DNA of 64,000 nucleotides from positions 744,001-808,000 of the forward strand of contig NZ_JAKRNM010000001.1 of NCBI RefSeq assembly GCF_022346995.1. The letters run 5' to 3'. Made by a program: the position numbers and the translations under genes. This document shows, piece by piece, positions 45,236 to 53,303 of this stretch. Under the pieces are notes generated by a model. It had not been told where the DNA came from and did no database searches. It was given only the letters and a program-made list of their open reading frames with translations. The first letter of the stretch is position 1, and every line of letters starts with the position of its first letter. Source of the DNA: Paenibacillus sp. ACRRY (GTDB lineage: Bacteria; Bacillota; Bacilli; Paenibacillales; Paenibacillaceae).

Positions 45236-46219
45236 ATGGAAATCCAACAAAGAGCATCCCACGACATTCAACCATTAATTGAGCAGAGAGCAGATCCGTT
45301 TATTTACCGACATTCGGACGGTTATTATTACTTCGTAGCATCCGTTCCGGAGTATGATCGGATTGAAATCCGTAGAGCCCAGAACCTTGAGGGGCTTGTT
45401 ACATCAAGTCCTGTAGTGATCTGGAGAAAGCGTGAGACGGGTATCCTTAGTGCCAATATTTGGGCGCCTGAACTGCATTTTTTTGATGACAAATGGTATG
45501 TATATTTCGCTGCCGCACACACGACGGATACGAATGAAGGCTTGTTTGACCATCGGATGTACGTGCTAGAGAATGAAAATGCTAATCCACTCGAAGGCAG
45601 TTGGACGGAAAGAGGACAGGTTCGTACCTCGTGGGAAAGCTTCGCCCTCGATGCCACTACCTTTGAGCATAATGGCAGCCGTTATTACGTATGGGCACAA
45701 AAGGATCCGAATATCGAAGGTAACTCCAATCTATATATATCTAAAATGGCCAATCCGTGGACGCTGACTGGGCCGCAAACGATGATTTCGATGCCGGAAT
45801 ATGACTGGGAGATCATTGGTTATAAAGTGAACGAAGGCGCGGCATTTCTTCGCAAGGGGAATCGGGTATTCCTCTCTTATTCGGCTAGCGCCACAGATTT
45901 CAATTATTGCATGGGCCTGCTTGAAGCCGATGCGGATGCGGATTTGCTCGATGCCGCCTCATGGAGCAAGTCGCAAGCAGCGGTTCTCTCGACAGATGAG
46001 AGTATCTCTATGTATGGTCCCGGTCATAATTCCTTCACGGTGTCAGAGACGGGCGAAAAGACGCTCTTTGTGTTTCACGCAAGAACGTACAAAAACATTA
46101 TAGGAGATCCGCTGTACGATCCGAATCGCCATACATTTGTGACGGAGCTTTTGTGGACGGCTGACGGCAGACCGGATTTCCGCGGCTCTGTTGCAGCACT
46201 TGCACGTTCTGTACAGTGA
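45236..46219 (+). CDS. Glycoside hydrolase family 43 protein (probable alpha-L-arabinofuranosidase/exo-arabinanase)
   Basis: 327-aa intracellular five-bladed beta-propeller enzyme, no signal peptide. GH43 features: ADPFIYRHSDGYYYFVAS (catalytic base Asp), NIWAPELHFFDDKWYVYFAA, ALDATTFEHNGSRYYVWAQ (pKa-modulating Asp) and KVNEGAAFLRKG (acid Glu). Releases arabinose or xylose units from imported oligosaccharides. ATG 45236 is preceded by AGGTGAT; the frame opens at 45191 within the permease gene. Last gene of the operon, with a strong terminator after it. Confidence 0.9.
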   Translation: MEIQQRASHDIQPLIEQRADPFIYRHSDGYYYFVASVPEYDRIEIRRAQNLEGLVTSSPVVIWRKRETGILSANIWAPELHFFDDKWYVYFAAAHTTDTNEGLFDHRMYVLENENANPLEGSWTERGQVRTSWESFALDATTFEHNGSRYYVWAQKDPNIEGNSNLYISKMANPWTLTGPQTMISMPEYDWEIIGYKVNEGAAFLRKGNRVFLSYSASATDFNYCMGLLEADADADLLDAASWSKSQAAVLSTDESISMYGPGHNSFTVSETGEKTLFVFHARTYKNIIGDPLYDPNRHTFVTELLWTADGRPDFRGSVAALARSVQ

Positions 46220-46292
46220 ATGAGTGTGCCAACAAGGTTGATTGATGTTTTGATTTCGTTTATCCAACTTGCAAAAGAGAGACAGTAAGAAC

Positions 46293-46327
46293 ATCGAGGG
46301 CACCCAGTAGGGTGCCTTCGATTTCGC
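46293..46327 (+). terminator. Terminator of the AraNPQ-GH43 operon
   Basis: Thirteen-base-pair stem ATCGAGGGCACCC / GGGTGCCTTCGAT (one G-U) with AGTA loop, followed by TTCGCT. Confidence 0.85.
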
Positions 46328-46395
46328 TCTACAGATAATGCGTCGAACCGTTCAACAAGTACTAGTAAGTTGCCTTAAAACTTGCAGCTCATTTA

Positions 46396-46621
46396 AAAGT
46401 ACCAGTATTTAATAAATTCGGGGGAGCGGAAGTACTAGAATATCTTGAAATTTCGGTCCGGTTATCGGGCCTGACGAAATATTAGTAAGTATGAAAGCAG
46501 TCGGACCGAATTTTGCAGATATTTATAGAAGGAAAAGAAACTAGCATCTTACTGCGAATTCCCCGTTTTAAGTTATGAAGGAGCAGGAATCGTTGAAAAA
46601 ACGGTAGCAATTGTCCAATGA
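46396..46621 (+). pseudogene. Decayed N-terminus of a quinone oxidoreductase / zinc-type alcohol dehydrogenase
   Basis: Three frame pieces in order: KVPVFNKFGGAEVLEYLEI, then (frame shift) GPDEILVSMKAVGPNFADIY, then after a TAG and another shift LSYEGAGIVEKTVAIVQ. Together they match the usual start of NADPH:quinone oxidoreductases (FGGPEVL..., GEVLVRVKAIGVNFADIY, PGYEGAGIV). The catalytic and Rossmann parts are missing. Clear pseudogene. Confidence 0.8.
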
Positions 46622-46869
46622 AAATAAAGTATATTCTTAGTGCTTAAGTTAAAGATAAGTCCACTGATTAAGCAGTACATGCTACACGCGTAGGTTCTTT
46701 AATACGTGATTGGAAATAAAAATATAATAAGGACGTAACTCGCGAAGGCCCGGGAGCGTTCTTTTATTGAAATAACGGGCAGTGCTTAGACTTTTATAAA
46801 TTAAAAGAGGTATTAATGGTGTTATATGTAATTATGGATTATTTGAAAAGATAATGGGGGAATCAAAAT
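46622..46869. other. Intergenic, AT-rich, no gene recognised
   Basis: I see no gene or clear signal. A stretch GGCCCGGGAGCG near 46750 and ATAACGGGCAGTGC near 46785 are locally GC-rich; the latter weakly recalls the right end of repeat family R1. Confidence 0.3.
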
Positions 46870-47223
46870 ATGGAGCGTAAAATTCAACTAATGGAAACCT
46901 ACATAAATATCGAATTTGAAAACTCACCCTTTTTAAAATTAGATAAAGGGTTGCAAATTCCATACTCCTCAATCAAGGGAATAACAACAGGTAGACCGAT
47001 ACCAAATGCTTTTAAACTATATGGTGCTTTATTAGGAGAAATGAGAAATGGTTTATTCAGATCAAATGGTGGCTATCAACTGCACTTTTTTGAAAATGAG
47101 CTTGAAACTCTTCATTTAGATTTGAATAGCTTTAAAGTTGGTATGTTCAAAATATCAAAGCTGATCATTGGTGTTGAAAATCCTGAAGAAATAAGTATAA
47201 ATATTTCCGAAAGAGTGAAGTGA
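46870..47223 (+). CDS. Hypothetical protein, possible bacterial PH-like fold
   Basis: 117 aa, AT-rich codon use compared with the sugar operons. Short beta-strand pattern with IPYSSIKGITTGRPIP, FKLYGALLG, GLFRSNGGYQLHFFENE and FKISKLIIGVENPEEI, which resembles small bacterial PH-like domains. No signal peptide. ATG 46870 follows GGGGGAATCAAAAT. Family assignment is a guess; coding status is supported by the ribosome site and regular amphipathic pattern. Confidence 0.6.
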   Translation: MERKIQLMETYINIEFENSPFLKLDKGLQIPYSSIKGITTGRPIPNAFKLYGALLGEMRNGLFRSNGGYQLHFFENELETLHLDLNSFKVGMFKISKLIIGVENPEEISINISERVK

Positions 47224-47234
47224 TAATTTGTTGA

Positions 47235-47534
47235 TGAACGGTACTATTTCTTGTCAATTACTCAATGAATTGAACTTAGAAAATGGAATGAAACAATTGA
47301 ATTCCCTGAAATTTGTCCCTATGCATACGCTTATTTTTTTGGAGAACATCTCTTTTAAAGGAGGAGCATTTCTCTGATCAGATCGACAATTATCAAATGA
47401 AAATCCGCAGAGGTATTGTTATGGGGGGGCTTCCCTGGATCCTTGAAAAACTAGGTTTTCCTGATGGATCTACTACAAGTCAGATCTTTGTAAGAGCCAG
47501 TGAATTAAACTTGGAGTTGTGCAGCACGAAGTAA
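47235..47534 (+). pseudogene. Unrecognised, apparently frameshifted small gene
   Basis: One frame reads WNETIEFPEICPYAYAYFFGEHLF then stops near 47363; the other continues LLKEEHFSDQIDNYQMKIRRG and IVMGGLPWILEKLGF to a stop at 47534. The join at about 47350 looks like a one-base shift (a run of T is close by). No start with ribosome site was seen and the family is not recognised. Confidence 0.35.
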
Positions 47535-47701
47535 AGCTCTATACAACGAACCATAATGGATAGAAAATTTTATATTAACTGTGTAATAGCTTAAATAAAG
47601 TGGCATATAAATGTTTTATTGAATTTAAGACGGCTATCAAGGAATTGTACTTAAAGTAGTAAAACATTTTAGCAATTACAGGATTGAGGGAGAGTGGGTT
47701 A

Positions 47702-47881
47702 ATGGATAGCAAACGTTTTGAAATTATTTATACTCAAGGATCCCTAGAATTCTTTAAGATTATTCGTGATAATCAGACGGGGGTTCTATATATGTTGAAT
47801 CTTTCTGCTGCTGGAAGTGGATTAACCGTTTTGGTTGATCAAGAAGGGAAACCTTTAATCGATGAGAATTTTAAAAAATAG
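47702..47881 (+). CDS. DUF6440-like small protein
   Basis: 59 aa: DSKRFEIIYTQGSLEFFKIIRDNQTGVLYM, then a loop with GSGLTVLVDQEGKPLI. The pattern (beta strands, NQTGVLYM, G-GLT-L-D-EGKP) matches the DUF6440 small proteins common in Firmicutes. ATG 47702 has GAGGGAGAG upstream. Function unknown. Confidence 0.75.
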   Translation: MDSKRFEIIYTQGSLEFFKIIRDNQTGVLYMLNLSAAGSGLTVLVDQEGKPLIDENFKK

Positions 47882-47934
47882 TTTATTCCAGTAGCGGAAA
47901 CATGGTTAGAGAAGTCATGAACGGACGTTTTTAA

Positions 47935-47961
47935 ATACGGGAAACGTTAGTTTAATAAGAT
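47935..47961 (+). repeat. R1 repeat, left-end fragment
   Basis: TACGGGAAACGTTAGTTTAA, same core as 29881-29901 but with a damaged left arm. Confidence 0.5.
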
Positions 47962-48128
47962 AGATGAACAAATTCCGTGCCAAGAATATCCCCAAAATGC
48001 TAGTTGGGATTGTTCAAGGTAGGCTTTCACTTCGACAAGCGTCATTTTAAATTGGAGTTATTATGGTGTGGATACGAATTTTATTAAAAATCAGTTTCAA
48101 ACAAAAAAATGTCTCTTATAGATTCATT

Positions 48129-48176
48129 ACAAAAGCCTGATTTCTCTGTGCCTATTAAAGAGAATCAGACTTTTGT
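48129..48176. terminator. Bidirectional terminator between the DUF6440 and cupin genes
   Basis: ACAAAAGCCTGATTTCTCT pairs with AGAGAATCAGACTTTTGT (one bulge, one G-U), A-rich on the left and T-rich on the right, so it can work for both convergent transcripts. Confidence 0.8.
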
Positions 48177-48206
48177 ATGTAAGACTGTAAGTTCACGTGA
48201 ACGGGA

Positions 48207-48758
48207 TTAAACCGATTCTCCTTCGGAAGACAGCGCAATGGATTTCGTTTCATGAACTGTTCCATATGGATGATGAGGCGGGGCATATATTACATATAAT
48301 TTAAGAGGTATATGGCCAGTATTTGTAACATTGTGCCATGTTCCAGCGGGTATCATAATGGCATAGTCTTTATAGGCCGTCACTTGAAAATCTAATCTGT
48401 CTTTTCGATCTCCCATTTGAACAAGTCCCTGACCTTCTTCAATACGTATGAATTGATCGGTTGCCGGATGTATCTCCAAACCGATATCTTCGCCAACATG
48501 AATACTCATCAGAGTCACTTGAAAATACTTACCCGTCCATAGAGCAGTTCGATACGTTTGATTATGTTTTGCTGCCTGGTCAATATTTATTACAAGAGGC
48601 CGTTGCCCATAATCCGTTAACTCTAAAGGGGAAAGGTGACTAACGTTCTGATTTCCCTTGCTCAATGGGGGGGTCACCCCATAATGGCCGTCGTTATCCC
48701 AGGTGTTGGGCATGGGATTATTCCCATGATGATCGTGACGAGATAATTTATGGAACAT
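48207..48758 (-). CDS. Cupin-domain protein
   Basis: 183 aa. Single cupin barrel in the second half: LEIHPATDQFIRIEEGQGLVQMG (His/Glu metal site motif 1) and MIPAGTWHNVTNTG (motif 2 His). The N-terminal 60 residues are His/Asn-rich (SRHDHHGNNPMPNTWDNDGH). This arrangement is common in Firmicute proteins annotated only as cupins and resembling phosphomannose isomerase-like folds; no reaction is established. GCGAGGAG precedes the start. Confidence 0.85.
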   Translation of the reverse strand: MFHKLSRHDHHGNNPMPNTWDNDGHYGVTPPLSKGNQNVSHLSPLELTDYGQRPLVINIDQAAKHNQTYRTALWTGKYFQVTLMSIHVGEDIGLEIHPATDQFIRIEEGQGLVQMGDRKDRLDFQVTAYKDYAIMIPAGTWHNVTNTGHIPLKLYVIYAPPHHPYGTVHETKSIALSSEGESV

Positions 48759-49328
48759 ATTAATTCTCCTCGCAGTTGTAGTGTTTACTTATATTCTATG
48801 CAGATGCCTATATAATGGACTGCAACATTTTCGATAATGGGCGAGTGCCTACTCTTTTTGATAAATACACATCGATTGTTATGTTTAGTACTCACTTATA
48901 AACATGGAAGTTCATATTCGAGCTCCCTGATCGCTGCGGCCCTGTTGGCAACCAATTGTTTATACAGTTTAAAGGTGCAGAGTATGTGCCACTATCGTAC
49001 TTGTCATCGTTTTTCTTTACTGCTTCGAAGATTGCGTTACCATGCACACTCTTTTTCAAGTATAAGATTAGAAATCAAATAGGAGAGGGAAGGCATTACG
49101 CTAACGGGAAACGATAGCTCAATAATACCAAGAAAGCAGTTGATCCCTGTGAGCGGCTGCTTTTGTGCAACTAAAGTCAGGATAGTTATATTAAAATATC
49201 CATTTGTAGATGGAGAGCGGTCAATGAACGTGATCAGGGATGAGCAAATTAACTAACGGGTAATTATGACTAACTTCCAGGGAATGTAAACATCTAAATA
49301 ACGTAAGGAATGAGGAGGCAGACAATTC
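48759..49328. other. Intergenic region, repeat R1 copy and unexplained open stretches
   Basis: An 81-codon open frame at 48837-49082 has no ribosome site. Another frame across 48918-49120 gives a hydrophobic stretch (VPLSYLSSFFFTASKIALP) without a start. Neither is recognised and both may be chance or decayed sequence. The R1 repeat at 49100-49195 is listed separately. Confidence 0.35.
49100..49195 (+). repeat. R1 repeat, nearly full copy
   Basis: Left palindrome GCTAACGGGAAACGATAGCT, then CAATAATACCAAGAAAGCAG, a hairpin region ending CGGCTGCTTTTGTGCAACTA, and right end AGTCAGGATAGTTA. This is the most complete copy and defines the order left palindrome, central terminator-like hairpin, right end. 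Confidence 0.65.
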
Positions 49329-50064
49329 ATGGCAGGAACGAATGTATGGGATGCGGATTGGGAGGTTAACGAAGAGCAGGCGCGGACGCTGATTGGCAGA
49401 CAATTCCCTCAGCTGTCATCGAGGCAAGTAAAGCGATTGGGCTGGGGCTGGGACAATACGGTTTTTCTCATCGGGGACGAGTACGTGTTCCGGTTTCCAA
49501 GAAGAACGATTGCAGTTGGTTCGATTCGTATGGAAAGCAAGTTACTGCCGAAGCTGGAGGCATATATGACCATCCCCTATCCGAAACCGTTGTTTTATGG
49601 CGAAGCAAGTGATGAATACCCGGCACCATTTCTTGGCTATGCCTACGTGCGAGGAGATTTCCCAATCGGTTTGACGGAAGAATGCCGGGCTTTATCGGCA
49701 GAGACGTTGGCGAAATTTTTGCGAGGACCGTGTTGAGGCGGTGAATGCACTGCTACATGGTGATCTTCATTTCAAAAATATGCTTGTGAATGAGAACGGG
49801 ATCGTTTCCGGCATCATTGATTGGGGCGATCTGAACGTAGGCCATCCAGCTTGCGATTTGAGCGTTGCTTATAGCTTTTTACCACCTTACGCTCGCGGCG
49901 TGTTTTTCGAAACGTACGGAGGAGCGGACGAGGAAACGAAGCTGCTAGCGCGGCTGATCGCGGTATACATCCCCATACTGATCTTAATGCAAGCGGTCGA
50001 TGACAGGAATGAAACGATTGCGGTAGAGGCGAAATCCAACATCATGCGGGCGCTGTCGGATTAG
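49329..50064 (+). pseudogene. Aminoglycoside phosphotransferase-like gene with internal deletion and frameshift
   Basis: Frame 1 (49329-49736) gives the N-lobe: LGWGWDNTVFLIGDEYVFRFPRR, FLGYAYVRGDFPIGL, ending LAKFLRGPC-stop. A second frame (from about 49727) gives the C-lobe: VNALLHGDLHFKNMLVNENG, IIDWGDLNVGHPACDLSVAYSF. In intact relatives (near 300 aa) a helical segment of some 50 residues lies between these parts; here the join CGAGGACCGTGTTGAGG is both short and out of frame. All catalytic motifs survive, but no single protein can be made. AATGAGGAGGCAG supports the original start. Confidence 0.85.
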
Positions 50065-50073
50065 GCTCATTAT

Positions 50074-50138
50074 AACTAAGAACGCAGCTGATCCATGAAA
50101 TCGGCTGCTTTTGTTAAGCTAATGGTCAGGTTAGTTGA
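50074..50138 (+). repeat. R1 repeat, central hairpin and right end
   Basis: GCAGCTGAT / ATCGGCTGC stem (50084-50092 with 50100-50108, one G-U) followed by TTTTGTTAAGCTAATGGTCA and GGTTAGTTGA. It sits 10 bp after the phosphotransferase remnant and could act as its terminator. Confidence 0.6.
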
Positions 50139-50295
50139 GTGTTTTACTAAATAAAAAATGGCCACTACATTCGTATACTAGATTCTTTGTATAACTTAGA
50201 AAATTAATTTTTTCACATTGAAATACTACGCTAAACCAGATACCAGCACAGATAACAGAAGCGAATAATACGGCAATTGAATTATTTCTTAGCTT

Positions 50296-50326
50296 TGCAT
50301 AAATTCTTTAACTAACGCGAATAATT
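50296..50326 (+). promoter_or_regulatory. Candidate sigma-G promoter of the germinant receptor operon
   Basis: TGCATAAA (-35-like, GCATA at 50297-50301), 16 bp, then CGAATAATT (-10-like). Sigma-G promoters have -35 GYATA and -10 CATAATA-type boxes, and gerA-type operons are expressed in the forespore. The -10 is imperfect. Confidence 0.35.
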
Positions 50327-50353
50327 TCTCTGAGTTAGTAAAGGAGGATCAGT

Positions 50354-51835
50354 ATGGTTGCCGGAGAAAATTCTCAAGAGACTCAGACGGTAGATATCAC
50401 ATTTTCTACCAATTTAGATGCCAACATTGCTTTTATTCGTAAGGAATTGGGGTATAGCAGTGATCTGATTGTTAGAGAATTGAAAACAAATGAGCAGGCT
50501 GACTTGTATGCTTGTCTGATATACATTGATGGATTAACAGATATCCAGGATATCCATGAGAATATTTTGAAGATACTGAACTCTGAGAGTTTCTCTAAAC
50601 AACGAAATTCCAACGCTGACATATTCTCTTTAGTGAAGAATTTGGTTGGCACACAAGAGATTACTCATATCAATGAAGTCTTTTCTTCCATATTTAACGG
50701 CAACACCCTCATTCTGTTGGATGGGCATAATTCCGCCATTGTATCCGATACACCAGGAGGGGATCAACGAAGCATATCTCCACCTGAAGAACAGGTGGTT
50801 CTACGGGGACCACGGGATTCTTTTACCGAAAGCTTAAATACGAATACAGCCCTGATTAGAAGGAAAATAAAAAGCAAAGACTTATGGATCAAGACTAAAA
50901 CAATAGGCTCCGTTTCTCAAACGAGCACATCAATTGTTTACATAAAAGGACTGGCTGATGATCAAGTCATTCAAGAATTGGAATCAAAATTGGACAATAT
51001 ACAGATTAAAGGCGTGTTGGATAGCGGAATCATAGAACAATTTATTGAGGAAAATCCATTCTCTCCCTTTCCCACTATTTATAACACGGAGAGACCCGAT
51101 ATTATTGCAGCAGGTTTAATGGAAGGGAGAGTAGCGATAATCGTTGAGGGTTCTCCTTTTGTGTTGTTGGTTCCCGCGGTTTTTATACAATTTATTCAAG
51201 CGCCAGAGGACTATTATCAACGTACCGATTATGGCCTATTGCGGTTATTACGGATTTTCTCTTTTTTCATAGCATTAATTGGTCCATCTTTGTTTATTGC
51301 GTTGACCACTTTTCATCAAGAGATCATTCCCACTGAACTTTTCATTAGTATTACCGCAGGAAGACAAGGCGTTCCGTTTCCCACACTCATTGAAGCGATT
51401 ATCATGGAAGGTACATTTGAAATTTTGCGAGAAGCTGGTCTTCGAATGCCCAAAGCCGTAGGACAGGCCGTTTCCATCGTCGGTGCGCTTGTGATAGGTC
51501 AAGCTGCCGTAGAAGCAGGGATTATCTCACCTAGCATGGTCATTGTTGTTTCGATCACCGCGATCTCCTCTTTTGTTTTACCAGCTTACAATATGGGCAT
51601 ATCTGTTCGGATTTTACGTTTCCCACTCATGTTGATGAGTGCTTCGTTTGGTTTATTTGGCATTTTTATAGGTATGGCTTTACTGATCATTCACCTCTGC
51701 AGTTTATATTCCTTTGGTACACCCTATTTATCACCATTGTCCCCCTTTAAGCTTGCTGATCAACGAGACACGCTCATCCGAGTTCCACTATATGGATTGC
51801 TGCTGCGCGGGGTATACAAAAAAAGAGACGAATAG
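50354..51835 (+). CDS. Spore germination receptor A subunit (GerA/GerKA family)
   Basis: 493 aa. Hydrophilic N-terminal domain (about 1-240, NIAFIRKELGYSSDLIVRELK), then a membrane domain starting PDIIAAGLMEGRVAIIVEGSPFVLLVPAVF with about five to six helices and the conserved PTLIEAIIMEGTFEILREAGLRMP segment. It is the A subunit of an inner-membrane nutrient receptor in the spore. AAAGGAGGATC precedes ATG 50354. First gene of an A-C-(small)-B operon. Confidence 0.95.
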   Translation: MVAGENSQETQTVDITFSTNLDANIAFIRKELGYSSDLIVRELKTNEQADLYACLIYIDGLTDIQDIHENILKILNSESFSKQRNSNADIFSLVKNLVGTQEITHINEVFSSIFNGNTLILLDGHNSAIVSDTPGGDQRSISPPEEQVVLRGPRDSFTESLNTNTALIRRKIKSKDLWIKTKTIGSVSQTSTSIVYIKGLADDQVIQELESKLDNIQIKGVLDSGIIEQFIEENPFSPFPTIYNTERPDIIAAGLMEGRVAIIVEGSPFVLLVPAVFIQFIQAPEDYYQRTDYGLLRLLRIFSFFIALIGPSLFIALTTFHQEIIPTELFISITAGRQGVPFPTLIEAIIMEGTFEILREAGLRMPKAVGQAVSIVGALVIGQAAVEAGIISPSMVIVVSITAISSFVLPAYNMGISVRILRFPLMLMSASFGLFGIFIGMALLIIHLCSLYSFGTPYLSPLSPFKLADQRDTLIRVPLYGLLLRGVYKKRDE

Positions 51836-51838
51836 GTG

Positions 51839-53047
51839 ATGGAAATGGGAAGAAAACTCGGAATTTTGTTGATGTTAACGGCTATGGTAACCCTTATGAC
51901 GGGATGCTGGGATAAGATGGAAATTAAACAACTCGTTATTGCTGTGGGTTTAGGCATTGATAAGGTTGGTAATGATTATTTAGTGTCTGTACAAGTGGTA
52001 AACCCGAATGAACTAGGGGTCAATAGCAAGGGAAGTGGAGAGGCTCCGGTGACCGTGTACAAAGGGACGGGTAAAACCGTTTTTGAAGCCATCAGGAAAT
52101 TAACCAATACTACCCCGAGAAAACTGTATTTTTCACATTTACGTATTTTTGTCGTTGGGGAAGAAACTGCGCGAAGGGAAGGACTCGGCAAAATCATTGA
52201 ATTTGTCTCTCGAGATCACGAATTAAGAGCCGATTTTGATATCATTGTTGCCAAAGATCTGAAGGCAACAACGGTGATAGAAAGTCTATCGGTGATTGAC
52301 AAAATACCAGCACAAAACTTGTTTTCTACGCTGGAATTATCAAGTAAACAGTGGGCATCCACAAGTACAGTCAAAATTGATGATTTGATTGATGAATTAA
52401 TGACCGAAGGAAGTTCTCTTGTTGTGACTGGTGTGAGATTAAAAGGGGATAAGCCCGAACTTAACAAAAAAGGAATTTTTGAAACGACGAGCCCTCCTGC
52501 CCGATTAGAGTATGATGGTCTGGCTGTTTTTAATAAAGATAAATTAATTGACTGGTTAGATAAGGATGAGAGTAAAGGATACAATTATGTGCAAAACAAA
52601 GTAAAAGGGACTGTGGGGACTATCCGTTGCCCAAACCAAAGCGGCAGACTCTCTATCGAGGTACTGGACTCCAAAAGTGATATCCATATCAGAAAAGAGA
52701 ATGAAAAGCAGCATCTTGGAATTCGAATACGTGCTGAAGGAAATATAGATGAAGTTCAATGCGAGATTGATCTTATGAAACCCGGAGAAATATCCGAGCT
52801 TGAACAATTTATCGAAGAGGAGATTAAATCCTTCATTCAAAAAGCATTAAACAAAGAATATGCGATAAAAGCGGATTTGTTAGGGCTCGGCAAACGTATT
52901 CATCAGTTGAAGCCAAGCCTGTGGAAGGAATTAAAGCAAGACTGGTCCAATCATCTGCAGGAAATACCGGTTGAAATTAATGTGGATTTTAAACTACGTG
53001 AAACAGGAAAAACCAAAAATTCCTTTTTAGATAAGATGAAGGAGTGA
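51839..53047 (+). CDS. Spore germination receptor C subunit, Ger(x)C lipoprotein
   Basis: About 402 aa. Lipoprotein signal with lipobox MTGC followed by WDKMEIKQLVIAVGLGIDK, the invariant start of Ger(x)C proteins. Later: KLTNTTPRKLYFSHLRIFVVGEE and the C-terminal domain IQKALNKEYAIKADLLGLGKRIHQ. ATG 51839 lies 3 bp after the A-subunit stop (a GTG at 51836 is in frame). C subunits are anchored on the outer face of the spore inner membrane and complete the receptor. Confidence 0.95.
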   Translation: MEMGRKLGILLMLTAMVTLMTGCWDKMEIKQLVIAVGLGIDKVGNDYLVSVQVVNPNELGVNSKGSGEAPVTVYKGTGKTVFEAIRKLTNTTPRKLYFSHLRIFVVGEETARREGLGKIIEFVSRDHELRADFDIIVAKDLKATTVIESLSVIDKIPAQNLFSTLELSSKQWASTSTVKIDDLIDELMTEGSSLVVTGVRLKGDKPELNKKGIFETTSPPARLEYDGLAVFNKDKLIDWLDKDESKGYNYVQNKVKGTVGTIRCPNQSGRLSIEVLDSKSDIHIRKENEKQHLGIRIRAEGNIDEVQCEIDLMKPGEISELEQFIEEEIKSFIQKALNKEYAIKADLLGLGKRIHQLKPSLWKELKQDWSNHLQEIPVEINVDFKLRETGKTKNSFLDKMKE

Positions 53048-53052
53048 TATGG

Positions 53053-53292
53053 TTGATGATCAGTGTTAACGTCACGGGAATGCTCGTGCTCGTTGCCTTT
53101 TTTATTTGGGCTGGTACATATGTTCTGAGAACATCACCCAGAGAACTATTTATTTACAATGCGATTATTGTTATTGCAGGAATTATTGGTGTATTAAAAC
53201 TACTCCGATGGGGCCCACCGACTCCTCTTATTTTGGTGAGTTGGATATTTCATCCGATAAGTCAGTTCGTTTCCAATTTGCAGAACATGTGA
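53053..53292 (+). CDS. Small two-helix membrane protein, probable D subunit of the germinant receptor
   Basis: About 79 aa with two membrane helices (VTGMLVLVAFFIWAGTYVL and IYNAIIVIAGIIGVLKLL) and an amphipathic tail (WIFHPISQFVSNLQNM). Genes for 2-TM D subunits occur in several gerA-type operons, for example gerK of B. subtilis, and can change receptor function. TTG 53053 (or ATG 53056) is favoured over GTG 53044 because GGAG ends at 53044. The gene sits between the C and B genes and overlaps neither strongly. Confidence 0.75.
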   Translation: MMISVNVTGMLVLVAFFIWAGTYVLRTSPRELFIYNAIIVIAGIIGVLKLLRWGPPTPLILVSWIFHPISQFVSNLQNM

Positions 53293-53303
53293 GGATTATT
53301 ACG

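Larger units (their letters stand above)
47882..48206. other. Intergenic region with repeat piece and bidirectional terminator
   Basis: No gene seen. Contains an R1 left end at 47935-47961 (ATACGGGAAACGTTAGTTTA) and a long hairpin at 48129-48176. Confidence 0.5.

Noticed and set aside
46870..47881. Small AT-rich genes as a possible toxin-immunity or defence island
   Set aside because: No toxin, nuclease or recognisable immunity domain is seen; the genes are too short and one is frameshifted.
48837..49082. 81-codon open frame upstream of the phosphotransferase remnant
   Set aside because: No ribosome site, Cys/His/Arg/Leu-rich composition of a chance frame, and a competing frame is equally open. 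Not called as a gene.
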